A stretch of DNA of 64,000 nucleotides from contig NC_057865.1 of the NCBI RefSeq assembly GCF_019393635.1, positions 301,265,885 to 301,329,884 of the forward strand. Reading direction: 5' to 3'. Both the position numbers and the translations under genes were made by a program. The notes beneath the pieces were generated by a model. That model saw nothing but the letters and a program-made list of their open reading frames with translations. It had not been told where the DNA came from and did not search any database. This DNA is from Dromiciops gliroides (lineage: Eukaryota > Chordata > Mammalia > Microbiotheria > Microbiotheriidae). Positions 10,227 through 21,720 of this stretch are shown here, piece after piece; within the stretch, counting starts at the first letter, position 1; the number at the start of each line of letters is the position of its first letter.

Positions 10227-10784
10227 AAAAGGATAGGTGGTGTTTCTTTAGCATCTGAGTACATTAACAAGCCTCTAATTAAGCAGGTGACAGGTGTAAC
10301 TGTGACAGGCACTGTGCAAAGCTCCTCCCTCCCCCCACCCTAAGGCATAGGTAGTGGCCCCACCATCATCCCATTTTCGGATGAAGAAGCTGAGGCTGGA
10401 TGTGCTGTTAGGAGCCAGGACTGCAACCCAAAGCCTGCTGAGCCCAAGTCTTGCTTCCTTTCCCTCTCTTCGGGAGCATTTCCCTGCTGCCATCCAGGCC
10501 TGGGCTCGAGGCCTTGTGCTTGGAAATCCTCAGTTGTGAGACAGACACATGGCTGGGTCAGTCTTCAGAGATCAGAGGTCACCTTCCTGAGCTGGTGCAG
10601 CTTTGTGGAGGGGAGGGCTCAAAGAGCTCCCTCAGGCTCAGCTGGCCTTCACAAGTCCAAAAATCAGAGTGAGCACCCCAGCTCCCACACTGATTGACTC
10701 CCAATCAATCAGTTGATCAACACACGCTCTGGGGTCAGGCACTGCTCGAGCCCCTGGAGATGCAAAGACAAAATGCGACAGTTC

Positions 10785-11060
10785 TGGCTTATTCACTACC
10801 TTCTAACTGTGTGGCCTTATCTAAGCTTCAGTTTTCTCATCCACAAAATGGGGATATCCTGGCTGGTGGGAGGAAGCACTTCTGTCAAGAGTGAATCTTG
10901 GTGTGAATGGGAATTGTTTTTATTAGAAGAGGAATCCAGGGCACTTCACACTCAGCAGAACCTTTCTCATCCGTTAACGATCTCGTCTGATGAGTCAGGG
11001 CAAGGATTGGCATTATGCCCATTCTGCAGATGAGAAAATTGAGGCTTAGAGTGGTAAAAT
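10785..11060. repeat. MIR/THER-type SINE relics
   Basis: The left part (10785-10870) reads plus: CTAACTGTGTGGCCTTATCT, then TTTTCTCATCCACAAAATGG. The right part (10950-11060) reads minus, with CATTCTGCAGATGAGAAAAT. A similar minus fragment lies at 10290-10400. Confidence 0.65.
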
Positions 11061-11487
11061 AACTCTCTATGGGTCCCCTACCTAATTAACACTGGGGTGT
11101 GACTACGACCTGGGTCTTCAGTCTCCCAGTCCAGGCTTCCCTTTCTCTGAAGTCCATGCGCTCCAAGGGGAAAGGGAAAGTCCTGGTGATTGCACATGCT
11201 TGAAAGGAATGTCGGAGAGAAGTCGCTTGTGGTGTAGAGTGGGAAAGGACCCAAGGTGTGGACTCTGGGGAGCTGAGATCAAATCCTGCCATCGTTACTT
11301 TGTTACTGACTGGGTGACCATGGGCAAGATCCTGATGCCCTTTTTAAGACTAGATTGGCTTCCATTTGGGTTAAACAAGGGGTTTGGACTACTTGTGTTT
11401 GCTCATCTCGAATCCCTCAGCTCCACCAGTCAATGCCCTTTAGCCCTGAGAGTCAGAAGGGCCTGGAAAGGCCCTGCAAGTTCAGGC

Positions 11488-11530
11488 AGGGGCGGGGGGT
11501 GGGGGGGTGGGGGTGGGGGTGGGGGGGGTG
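11488..11530 (+). repeat. Extreme G-run tract (potential G-quadruplex)
   Basis: Six runs of five or more guanines separated by single T or C bases on the + strand, followed by TGTCTGTGC. It matches the general G4 pattern with one-base loops. It lies in the transcribed sense strand of intron 1. Confidence 0.85.
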
Positions 11531-11631
11531 TCTGTGCTAGGTCACTGCTGCCTTTACAAACAGTGGCCTGAGTTGCTTTCACTGAGGTCAGAAGCTGCTG
11601 TCCCCTAGTTGAGATGGAGGGGAAAAAGACC

Positions 11632-11790
11632 CAGAACACAGAGCACTAAATAGCAGAGCTGGGAAGCTTAGAACACAGAGGATTGGAGGTCAGAGCTGGG
11701 AGGGACTCGGAACCGAGATTAGAACTGAGAGAGGCCTTAGAACAGGGAAGGTTGGAGCTGGGAGGGGCCTGAGAACAGAATCACTAGAAT
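11632..11790 (+). repeat. 33-bp tandem family, decayed cluster
   Basis: Successive AGAACACAGAG...CAGAGCTGGGAGG...GCCTTAGAACAGGGAAGG modules at roughly 33-bp steps, homologous to the array at 38430-38765. Confidence 0.7.
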
Positions 11791-11817
11791 GGCTGTGAGG
11801 GGATGGTTTGGTGACAC

Positions 11818-11915
11818 GGGCCAACTTTATTTTTTAAATTAAATTTATTTTTAGTTCTAAATTCCCTCCCCGCCTCCCCCGTTCCCCCACCCATCGAGAA
11901 GAGGAGAAGAACAAA
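11818..11915 (-). mobile_element. Short L1 3'-end fragment
   Basis: Antisense L1 3' text: TTTATTTTTTAAATTAAATT, TTTTTAGTTCTAAATTCCCT and a CCTCCCCCGTTCCCCCACCC block, as in other marsupial L1 3' ends. Confidence 0.55.
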
Positions 11916-12344
11916 GCCTAGGACCCGGGCACAGGAATAACAAGTCAGCTTTTGAGGAAGAGAAGCTTAAGAGCTTCGTGGACAGGCCACGCTTGTACAG
12001 ATAAGGAAACTGAGTCCCAGAGGCGTGACCTCAGCTCTAAAGCATAAACGGGCATGGGGTGGGGGGAGGGTTTGCATTATTGTAGGTCCCCGGGAAGCAG
12101 AGAATTAATCAGCTCCTTCCTTGCTTGGTTCGGCTTGTTTACACCACTGGCTGTGCTTCTTTATATAGTAACCGGGAGTCGAGGATTTCATCGTCACTCA
12201 CAGAGACTCAAGGACAGGCATCACGCTGCCGGCTGAGGAGGTCATCTCTGGATGAGGGCTTTGCTGGCTAGCCGGCCACTGGAGCCATGTGGCCCATGGG
12301 GAAGCCCCATAGGGTGGTCCAGTGTCTAGTGTCCATTCCAGTGC

Positions 12345-12550
12345 TTCTCAAACTTTTTGGCCTCAGGACACCTTTACACTCTTGAAAGTTACTGGGGACT
12401 CCCCAAAGTTTGTGTGGATTCTATTTGCTGATATACCCTAGAAATGATGGAGTTAGAAATGATAACAGCATGATTAGAGAGTTGTTTTGACTTGGAAGAC
12501 CCCGTTAAAGGGTCCCAGAGGCCTCTGGGGGCCCGAGACCATGCTTCACT
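12345..12550. repeat. Ancient DNA-transposon-like relic
   Basis: Begins AGTGCTTCTCAAACTTTTTG, has ACACCTTTACACTCTTGAAA near the left and GGGGGCCCGAGACCATGCTT near the right. In my recollection this matches a decayed mammal-wide non-autonomous element with weak terminal symmetry. Confidence 0.45.
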
Positions 12551-12897
12551 GGCTTTTGGTCCAGTCCAACGCTGCTCCCCAGTTTACCAATGAGGCAGCT
12601 CAGGACCAGAAGCACAGAGCTAGTGACAGCCGGGACTAGACTTGGGATTTCCTCCCTTCCCCCTCACAGGAATGACTTCTTGTCGGGAATGTAGGAGGGG
12701 CACCTTGTGTTTTGGGTGGGCACCTGACTAGGTGTGGCCGGAGGGCCCCTTCTACTTCCTCATTCTTTGACTCCGTGTCTGATGTTCCCATTGGGCCTGA
12801 GGTTCAATGCCTTAGAAGATTTGAAGGTCTGAGGGGATTTCTGACAGACCTCAGAGAGAGCCTCCAAATATGCCCACTACTCAGAAGCTTCTATCCA

Positions 12898-13000
12898 AGT
12901 CTTGTACTAGCAGTGTGACCTTGGGTAAATCCCCTCACTTCTCTGACCCTCCGTTGGCTCATCTGGAAAATAAGGGCAGAAATGCCTTGGGCTCTTGGGA
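12898..13000 (+). repeat. MIR-type relic
   Basis: Contains CTAGCAGTGTGACCTTGGGT and a CTCATCTGGAAAATAAGG end, the MIR/THER core and tail signature. Confidence 0.65.
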
Positions 13001-14690
13001 AATTTGATGAGTGCTTTCCCGCCATCGGCTCTGATTACCGGTGTGTTCCCAGAGCATTTTGTCTGCCTTTCTCCTTTGCCTCCATCATGCCTGCTCCTCT
13101 TTGGGTCCTGCCCCAGGATGGAGGGGGGAGCTTAGAAGATCTCAGTCTTTCTGGTGAGGCCATTTATCCTCAGATTAGAACCTAAGTGTCTGCGGAAGTC
13201 ACAGTATCTAAGTATTAGGCTTAGTTACAAAGGACTTTCTGCACTTTCTCTCTGGTTCCCTCCCCATATGCCCCCGAGGGAGGGAGTGGAAAGCCTATTA
13301 TCGGTAAGCCCAGCCCAGAAAGCTGAAGTGATTTGCCCAGGGTCGCCTAGTTAGGAACCAAGAGCTGCCTCAGGCTGTAACATCCTGCCTCTTGGTCTGT
13401 GGATGGGCCTTTGGGGCCCTCCTAGTCCTCAGTTTTACAGATGAGTAAATTTAAGGCTGGTGAACTTTCCTGGGGGCCCACAGTAAGGAAAAAGCAGAGT
13501 CAGGCCCCGGAGCCCAGGCCCACAAGGCCTCTGCCGGCTGAGCCCCTCTCAAATGCCATTTTGTAGCCAAGGGGTATGAGGCACCTCGGCTTGGAATCAA
13601 GAGCCATCTCTGGTTCCAGCAAGGGGCTGTCCGGGATGACCTCCGAACTCCTGATCCTCAGACCTTACAGGTCTGTGAAAGATGCCAGGCTTGCCCTCCC
13701 ACTCCAAGATCTGGGCCCGATCACCACTTGAGGCTGCTCTTCAGTTTTGTTTTGAAAGTCTGCTGGACGCCTTCTCTATTTTACATTGAAGGCATTGCCT
13801 GACACTCCTTCCTTGTAACAGAGAGACCAATGATGCAGAAGCCCCTGGTGCCACATAGGATTGACTGTGGCTGTAGCATTCTGCATCTGAGGCCCTAGAA
13901 GAGGAAGGGGCTTCATCAGCTGTTCCTCAGAACCAAGATTCCAGTTCATCCGAGCACTCGCCTTGGCTTTTTAAGAGCCTAAAAGGTGGCGGGCGTGGCT
14001 GATCGGCCTTTGCTGCCTGGAGCTGGAGGGGCGGGCCACCCCCGTGGTGCGAGGGGCCACTTTCTTCTGAAAGAGCCTTCGCTATTGTTTGGAGTTCTCA
14101 GGGTAGAGCCAACATTCCTCAGCTTCAGGAAGCCATCCGTGTTTGCACTGACCAACTCAGGAGCAAGTCTGGAAATCTGATTCTTGAAGTCAGTTGAGGA
14201 AAGCCTGTTGGTGACAAACTGGGCTTGTTCCCAGCCTGGCCGTGGCAATGGCCCTGGCATGTAGGGAGCGTTGGCAGAGAGAGGTGGGCTGTCAGTGGTT
14301 TGCTTCATGGTGGCCGAGCTCCATGGAGTCGGGCAGAGGAAGCCTGCTGTGCTTGCCAGCCATGCAGATTTGGACAGAGGTAGATGGTATCAGACATGCA
14401 GAGTGCATGGAAAAAATCCATACATTTCTTGTTGGAAAGGCTCGATTCCTTGTTGTCCATGGCCCCAGGGGAATTTTTTTAACTTCTTACTCATCCTTGG
14501 CACATCACTGGAGCCCAGGGGTTCACAGGAAAAGCTTTAGGTAGCAAGTGTCTATTGGAAAAACACAACCTAACCTAACAGTGAAGTGATGAGAAGAGCT
14601 CCCTGATTGGAGTTAGGATCCTGGCTCTGATACTCCAAAGAGTGAGTCAGTGAATGGAGCAGTTCTTAGTTTCCCTTTGTACCTGCAAAG
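13001..14690. other. CELSR1: Intron 1 stretch without recognised elements
   Basis: Scattered short MIR-like words (GCCCAGGGTCGCC near 13336, TTTTACAGATGAG near 13433). A small CpG-containing patch lies at 13985-14060. Otherwise nothing I can name. Confidence 0.45.
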
Positions 14691-14889
14691 ACCTGGGCAG
14701 TAAAACAGTCCCTGCCCTCAAGGAGTTCTCCTTCTAATGGGGGACACAATCCCTGAAAGATTTCAACTGGAAAGGTCCCATGATCCTTAGGGATAGCAGC
14801 AAAGCCTCAGTGGCGTCTGAGGTCATTTCCATCAATGGAATCGGATCCATTTCTGATGCTGAATCATCGGACAGGGCTTTGGGGATAAG

Positions 14890-15006
14890 GCCTTTGTGGT
14901 CTCCGGGAAGCCATGTCCCTTCCCTGAACCCCAGTTTCCTCATCCATAAAAAGAAGAGGTTGGACTCCGTGATCTCTAAGGTTGAAATCTACATCTATGT
15001 TAATTG
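14890..15006 (+). repeat. THER1/MIR-type SINE 3' part
   Basis: CCCCAGTTTCCTCATCCATA followed by GAGGTTGGACTCCGTGATCT and CTAAGGTTGAAATCTA is the marsupial THER1-like tail. 15007-15630 beyond it is unassigned, with a short poly-A/G run at 15534-15550. Confidence 0.65.
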
Positions 15007-15649
15007 ATTTGGACTCTACTGGGTGGACTTTTCAGACTAGATCCAACAAAAGGGGGAGAGAGGGCAGACATTTGGCCCTAGGGAACAATGCAGACCCAAA
15101 GCATGGAGGCCGGAGAGCACAGGGTGCCAGGGAGAGAGCATAGACTGGAGGAGAATAGCACAGGGTGAGGCTGGCAGGGAAGTGGAGTCTGGAAGGCTGG
15201 ATAGAGGAGCATGAGCTATTCAACAGGCAACAGAAATCAAAAGGGAGTAGAGGATGTGGCCACCCTTATGGGTAAGAAGGGCTTTCATGGGCTGAGAACT
15301 TAGGAAGGATGCATGACCGTGGAGGAAGTGTGCAATGGCTGGCCTTCCAAGTGAGTCCGAAACTCCTTGGGATAGGGGTTAGGTGACATCTTCTGTGTTC
15401 CTGCACCAATCAGAGAATCCAGTCGGGACATAGCTGCCTCCTAAACCTTTCTAGAATTGACTTGAGGTGTTCTGTCTAGTAGGGGGCAAGAGACAGAACC
15501 AGGAGCTGAGGGGTAAGAAAGGATTGATTGGTAAAAAAAAAAAAGGGGGGGTGGCAGGGAAGGAGGGCTTACAAGTCACATGTGTTGGGCAGTGTTTAAC
15601 AACCGGCTCTCCAGGTGGGGGTGGGGGGATGTACTCAGGATATTCTTTT

Positions 15650-15797
15650 TTTGTTTTGTTTTTTGCGGGGCAATGAGGGTTAAGTGACTTGCCCAGGGTC
15701 ACACAGCTAGTAAGTATCAAGTGTCTGAGGCCGGCTTTGAACTCAGGTACTCCCGAATCTAGGGCTGGTGCTTTACCACTGCGCCATCTAGCTGCCC
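15650..15797 (-). mobile_element. Marsupial SINE, minus orientation
   Basis: Full-length short SINE from a T/G-rich tail to the head complement CCATCTAGCTGCCCC. Perfect 16-bp target-site duplications CTCAGGATATTCTTTT lie at 15634-15649 and 15798-15813, which implies a relatively recent insertion. Confidence 0.93.
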
Positions 15798-16600
15798 CTC
15801 AGGATATTCTTTTAAGCTTCATCTGTCCTGTTTACATTTTCTCCATCATTTTCCTCCATCTGGACAATCAACCAAACAGTAAATCAGTCCCTGATTTGTA
15901 ACATGTGCCTTTTTTCTGCAGTGTGAATGTTCACACTGAGAATTTAACAGCCATTTCCAACATAGTCTCTGTTACAGGGGAAGTGCAGTAGGGGCTAGCC
16001 TTCACCAGTGTGTTCAGCACTTGTGTGTTAATTACAGAGCCTCATGAGCAGACCCATCTGCAAGGTTTTCCCTTAGCTGCTGGCCTCAATTTCTCTTTTC
16101 ATAAAATGAGGGTGCTGGGGTCCAGGATCTCCAGGGAGTCCCCCCCATCTCTGGTATCTAGTGAATCCTGAATCTGTGAATAGATTGGGCTGGAGTGAGG
16201 GAGTGAAGGTGAAAGAGGAAGCAGAGAGACTCTGGGGTCTCAAGCCTATAGGATGGGGAAGGTGGTCCCACAGGCTGAGATGCTTGGCCAGGTGTTTGCA
16301 AGGAGGGTCAGTCATGGGGTATAGGCCAGATGGATTGGGGAGACAGAGAGTGACAATAGGAAGCTCCCTTGTGGGTGCCATGGAGGCTCTGGATAAGGGT
16401 GGGGACTGGGAAAAGAGGGAGCAAGCCAGGGAGGTGAGAGGTGGAATGGATGAAAGGTGGAGAGGGAAGGGAGCGGGAAGCCCCTGGAGACAGCCCAGGC
16501 TTTCCAAAGGAGAACTGTTGGCCTCCATCTAAAGCTGGCAAATGGGAGCGATGATAAGTGACATGTCAAGATTGATTTAATCTGTGCAGTGCTCTCTCTC

Positions 16601-16800
16601 ATACACACACACACACACACACACATACACACACACACACACAAATAGGTGGCTATAGGCAGATAGACCCATCTATATCTATCTCAGATTGAGAATTTAG
16701 GGAGGTTGTATACATAGAAATGTATATAGCTATAGCTAGCTAGCTATAGATATCTACCTATGTGTAGCTATATCTCTTTATCTCTCTTTAACTATCTGTC
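16601..16800 (+). repeat. (AC)n microsatellite followed by a GATA/TAGC-rich simple region
   Basis: About 20 AC units interrupted by one T at 16601-16643, then TATCTATCTC and TAGCTAGCTAGCTATAG stretches to about 16800. 15814-16600 before it shows nothing I recognise. Confidence 0.9.
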
Positions 16801-16824
16801 TGTCTACACATTCTTTGAGCTCTG

Positions 16825-16990
16825 CAACAACTCAGCGAGGAAGGTACTAAAGGTATCATTATCCCCATTTTACAGATAGGGAAACTGAGGCTTAGTGACT
16901 TGCCCACAGTCATCCAGACAGAGCACTCAGGGCTTATAACGCTGATTTGAGATCCCGGAACATCTCAGCACTGTGCTCTTGAACAGTGAT
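16825..16990 (-). repeat. MIR-family relic
   Basis: CATTATCCCCATTTTACAGA, GAAACTGAGGC and TGACTTGCCCACAGTCA in the usual antisense MIR order. Confidence 0.75.
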
Positions 16991-17559
16991 CTAGTGATCT
17001 CCATAGCGGGGCTGGTTGCCTGATCCCAAGGGGAGAGGGGGCACATCCCACCCTCCCGGAGTCGCTAATCATCTTTGGCTCCTACAGCCTCATGCTCCCT
17101 CTCTACCTGGTGAGGGTTCCCAAGCACCCCCTTCTCGGCCCTTCAGGGAAGTTATAGCCTTACCTTCATCTAGACATCCTTGGAGCTGCTTTGTGGGTGC
17201 TATTGGCAAAATCCCTGCTGTTCTGGAGCATAGCACATCTACCAAAAAAAAAAAAAAAGCTGACGGGTGTTCCTAATCAAGAATGTTTGGAGAACAGTGC
17301 TCTAGAAAAGCAAATTTCATGTGTTTGTTTTCTAGCCCAGTTAATTGAACCCCTTTAAATCTCTCTTGTGCCTGGCCCTGTGTTTGATTCTGGGGGTATG
17401 GAGATGAGAAATGCCATTTCCCTTCCCAGCTTCCCAGATTCACCTGGGCAGGCTGGGGTAGGGGGTCGGGGAGATGGGAAGCTCAGAAGGGCTGGAATGG
17501 ATTTGTTCCTGCACATTCCACAGGGCCAGGAACATAGTAGGTCCTCAGCAAGTGCCAAG

Positions 17560-17735
17560 CTGTTTCCCACAAACAGTGGAAATTTAATCAAGTTTTAATT
17601 ATTCTGTTAAAAACATGTTGTTGTAAATGGAAAGAATACAAGGCTGAGTGGAAAACAATCCAACCAAGGGGAGGAAAGAGCCAATTTTATCATTCCAGAT
17701 TTTGCCAAACTGATTAAATAGGTGTTGACATGTTC
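17560..17735. promoter_or_regulatory. Candidate conserved intronic enhancer island
   Basis: AT-rich, repeat-free text between GC-rich flanks. It holds closely packed motif-like words: TTTAATCAAGTTTTAATTAT (homeodomain), ACATTCCAG-like TEAD words (CATTCCAG at about 17690), TTGCCAAAC (NFI-like) and AGGTGTTGACA (T-box-like). The appearance is that of a mammalian conserved non-coding element, but conservation was not tested. Confidence 0.3.
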
Positions 17736-17987
17736 ACAGAGGTGGTGGGGACTGCAGGGTGGGGGGCAGGAGGGGTTGGGGAGGGAATTTGAGGCCTGAC
17801 TTTTTTCTCTGACTTTCCTGGTTTAGTCCCATGTGGGCTGAAGTATCTCTGGCTATCTAATCTAAATAGTGTGTGGTTTGGTTCTATACAATATGGCTCA
17901 CTCCAATCAAGCCTTTTACTGTGTTAGCATTGGGAGATAAGGGCCTGGGGAGGGGCTGTCTGCCTTCTTCTGCCACAGATACTTTTC

Positions 17988-18715
17988 TCAAGCACCAATT
18001 TCTTTTTTTAAAAAATAGCATTTTATTTTTCTAATTACACGTAAGGACAAATTTTAACACTCATTTGAAAATTTTACATTCCAAATTTTTCCCTCTCCCT
18101 CCCTCCCTTGCTCACCTCCCTCCTCTCTAAGACAGTAAGCAATTTGATATAGGTTATACGTGTGCAATCATGTAAAACACATTTGCATATTAGTCATGTT
18201 ATGAAAGAAACAAGCCAAAAGGAAAAAAAAGCATGAAAAAAATAAAGTGAAAAAGTATGCTTTGATCTGCATTCAGACTCCATAAGTTCTTTCTTTGGAT
18301 GTGAATAGCAATTTCCCTTGTGAGACCTTTGGAATTATTTTGTAACACAGTGTTGCTGAGAATAGTTAAGTCCTTCATAGTAGATCATCATTACAATGTT
18401 GCTGTTACTGTATACAATGTTCTGGTTCTGCTCACTTCACTTTGCATCAGTTCATATAAGTCTTTCTAGGTTTTTCTGAAATCATCCTGCTTTTCATTTC
18501 TTATAGCACTATAATATCCCATCATGATCATATACCACAGCTTGGTCAGTCATTGATGGACATCCCCCTAATTTCCAATTCTTTGCCATCAGAAAAAGAA
18601 CTGCTAGAAATATTTTCTCTACAATTATGTTCTTTTTCCCCTTTTCAAAAAAATCTCTTTGGGATACAGACCTGGTAGTGATATTGCTGGGTCAAAGGGT
18701 ATCAAGCATCATTTT
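17988..18715 (-). mobile_element. 5'-truncated L1, minus orientation, with target-site duplication
   Basis: Carries the marsupial L1 3' end in reverse: poly-T/AT-rich start, CTCCCTCCCTCCC, GATATAGGTTATACGTGTGC, CTCACTTCACTTTGCATCAG, TTTCCAATTCTTTGCCATCA and GGGATACAGACC...GGTCAAAGGG. Bracketed by 14-bp imperfect repeats (TCAAGCACCAATTT at 17988-18001 and TCAAGCATCATTTT at 18702-18715, 12/14). It contains no ORF2 coding frame. Confidence 0.85.
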
Positions 18716-19119
18716 CACCATTTCCCCAGCTAAGAACTCATGCTTGAGAGCTCCAAGCCAATGTTCTGTGGGGACAGTGTTCAGGCCTGAGTATTTCTCC
18801 AGTAGTCTTGCTATGTTTATGAGCTATGTACTTCTGGGCTAGTTACCCACTCTCTCTTACGCTCATTTCCCTCCCTATGAAATGGAGGCCTGGAGGAGGT
18901 GGTCTCCTGGATCCCTTCCAAGTCTCCATTCCATTATCCAGTTTTCTTTCCCATGTGTTGCTTCTGGGGGGTGCCATAACCCAGTTGATGAAGGCCTGGG
19001 TGCAGAAGAACTAGGGTGGCAGACCCCTTGAATGGAGATAAAGGGAAAAATACAAAGATATTGTGGAAGTGCAATGGGCAAGATTTGTCATCTTGGGGAT
19101 AGAGGAAGGGAGAGAATGG

Positions 19120-20080
19120 AGGCTGTCTTCAGGGCTCTGAACTTCAGTGATGGAAATAGGGATGGTGACCTCAACAGAAACTGAGCTGTTCCGAAGATGA
19201 GTGGGGCTTAGGGGCAGAGGTGATCCATTCTGTTGGGGGGGTGTGGCATTTGAGAAACCTAGAGAACATGCATTTTGAAATGTCCAGCAGACAGTTGGAG
19301 ATGTGAGACTGGACCTAAGGAAAGAAGCTGGTCTATAGAGCTGGAATCCTTTATGTCGAGATGAGAGTTGGTAAAGTCAATGAGAGAGTGTAGTGAGAAA
19401 AGAGAAGAGTGCTGGGGCAGAGCCTTAGTGGCTACCCTGTGGAAGATGAACGGGCAAAAGAGAATGAGAAGGAGCAGTCAGAAGGGCAGGGGGAGGGGGC
19501 GAAAGAAGGTAATGTCATGAAGACCTAAAGGGGAGGGATATCCAAGCAGAACAGGTGCTCAATAGTGACAAAGACTACAGAGAGCTCCGGGGTGATGTGG
19601 GATTTGATAAGAGGACTCTGGCAAGGCGGCAGCTAGGTGGAGCAGTGGAGAAGCACTGGCCCTGATTCAAAAGGATCTGAGTTCAAATTTGGCCTCAGAC
19701 ACTTGACACTTACTAGCTGTGTGACCCTGGGCAAGTCACTTAACCCTCATTGCCCTACAAAAAAAAAGGAAAAAAGAAAAGGAAAAAAAAACCCAAACCC
19801 AAAGAACTCTGGCAAGAGCAGAAGGCTGAGGAGTGAGAACAGGGAAAGTCCTGGAAGGAGGATGGTGTGGTGTCTGCTTTCCCAGAAGCATAGCTCAGAA
19901 TGCCAGGAGAACTAGAGGATGAGAGCTGGTAGGGACAAGATGATCAGGGGAACATTTGGAGGGATGGGGGAGACTTGGCCATGTTCATTGGCAGCACAGA
20001 TGATCCAGCAGAGAGAGATGAGGAGAATTACAAAGAAATGAGCCCAGGACCTGTGGATGGAGACTAGAAGGGATGGGATA
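19120..20080 (-). repeat. L2 LINE ORF2 (reverse transcriptase) relic, interrupted by a SINE
   Basis: The + strand reads as the complement of L2/CR1-type reverse transcriptase DNA, with words such as GGGGCAGAGCCTTAGTGGCT, which aligns with the codons of the usual GVPQGSVLGP motif, and GGAGACTTGGCCATGTTCAT. Many substitutions have destroyed the frame. A SINE sits inside at 19626-19805. The call is from remembered L2 text; an alignment would settle it. Confidence 0.55.
19626..19805 (+). mobile_element. Marsupial SINE, plus orientation
   Basis: Head GGCAGCTAGGTGGAGCAGTG, body GACACTTACTAGCTGTGTGA, long A-rich tail with AAAAGGAAAAAAGAAAAG. 11-bp target-site duplications ACTCTGGCAAG at 19615-19625 and 19806-19816. 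Confidence 0.92.
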
Positions 20081-20324
20081 GGAAAAGGGCACCATCAGGG
20101 GAGGTGCTTGCATTTTCAAGTTTTTACTTCTATTTCTTGTTGTATTTGGGGCCAGAAACATCACTCCCTTTTCTGCGGTCTTTTGGAACAGCCCATTTTA
20201 TTGCCTTCATTTCTCTGGCTTTGGCTGTGTTTGTTTAAGAAAAGCTCTTAAAAGAGGATGATTTGGTCCATGAACAACAATGGCTGGAACCAGGAAGCTC
20301 CCAGTGGAAGGGCCAGATAAGAAG

Positions 20325-20600
20325 TTACTGGAGGGTGTGTAGAGTGGCTGACCTTGGAGTCAGGAAGACCTGGGTTCGAGTCTTACCTCAGACACATCCT
20401 AGCAGGATGGTGCCCCAGGAAATGCTCAGAGATTGGTGGAGGGGATTTCTCGCCCTGGTCAAATCCCGAGGTTTTCCAGCAAGAACAAAACAGGCTAATT
20501 CAGGAACAGGAGTTCAAGGGCTTGCTCAGCTATTTGCTGCACAACCTTTACAGTTTCTCTGGCCTCAGTTCCCTTGCCTGTAAAAGAAAGGAACTGGACT
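20325..20600 (+). repeat. Second-class marsupial SINE fragment
   Basis: GAGTGGCTGACCTTGGAGTC, then CAGGAAGACCTGGGTTCGAG, with a CTCAGTTCCCTTGCCTGTAA tail near 20570: a tRNA-like head with a MIR-like end, separated by other sequence. A similar head fragment lies at 21938-22000. Confidence 0.5.
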
Positions 20601-21589
20601 AAAGTTGCGCCCACTTCTAAAGCTGTAATAAAAGAAAACCTGGTTCTGCAGAATCAGAGTAATTTGGGGGTGGGGGTATAATCCAAAAGATGTGTCTATT
20701 ACTCTGCTGACTGGTTGCTTGGGGACTTGGGTGGTGTTGGGGAATGGGGAAATGTTTCCTCCTTAAATCCTATCATTTAGGGATTTAGACTTAGAGCCAT
20801 AGGATCACTGAGAGGCAAAAGGGAGCCTAAAGGCCTCCATAAAGAGGGGCAAAAAAAGTGAGTTAATTGACCTGCCTCACATCAGCCAGGTTGCTGCTCT
20901 TGAAGGTTTCCTTTCTGCAACTCAACAGAACAATAACAATTCATCTGGAGGAGCCAAAGGTCTAGACTCTCAAGGGCAGTCCTGGAGGAAAAGAGTGGGA
21001 ATGAAGAGGTCCAGAAGGCCATTCTAAAACGGCAATCCTTGCTGTCGCTATTGCGTCAGCTGGTGGTCCTGGTTCTCTTTGGGGCCACTTTCTGAGCTGG
21101 GACCACCGAGGCAGAAGGAGGCTTTGGAGGTCTGCTTGCCCCTCCCCCAAAGGACTCTTGTCCTGAGTCACGAGGCAGCTCCCAAGTTCTAGTCAAAATG
21201 GCCTGGGGGGTGGCCCTCTCATGCTTCCTGGTGATGGGGGCAGACTCCCTAGAGTATGCTAGATATGGGCAGGCAGGTGCTTATGATGAGAAGAAGCCGG
21301 GGCCCACCTCCTGAGGGCAGGATATGGCATATTCTGGTTAAGGGGCTTTTCTAGCTCAGCCTTTTTGTGCAACCATGGAAAATTCTACGGTTTGATTGAA
21401 TGTTATCACTGGAGAGAGGATGGAAAATCCTGGAGGTTACTCCCCATGCATGGGGATTTCCGATCTATTCAGGCTCTTGGCCTTGTTAGGGCTCAGGGGA
21501 GTGGGGGTGGGCAGTGTATGTTGTGTGTGTCTGTGATCTTTGGGGAAGGAAGACCATTTCCTTCATCAGTCCCATAAAAATCAGCCAGT

Positions 21590-21720
21590 CAGCCAGCCAG
21601 ACACACAATAAGCATTACTGTGAGCCAGGTGCTGTGCTAAGTGCTGAGCCTATAAAGAAAGGCAAAGCCAGCCTCTGCCCTCAGGAGGCTCACAGTTTAA
21701 TGGGCAGCATGTGAGTAACT
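21590..21720 (+). repeat. Mammal-wide interspersed repeat (L2-associated type)
   Basis: GAGCCAGGTGCTGTGCTAAG, CCTCTGCCCTCAGGAGGCTC and CACAGTTTAATGGGCAGCA: a widespread old repeat seen again near 14700, 24680, 26390 and 59070. The family name is uncertain. Confidence 0.55.
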
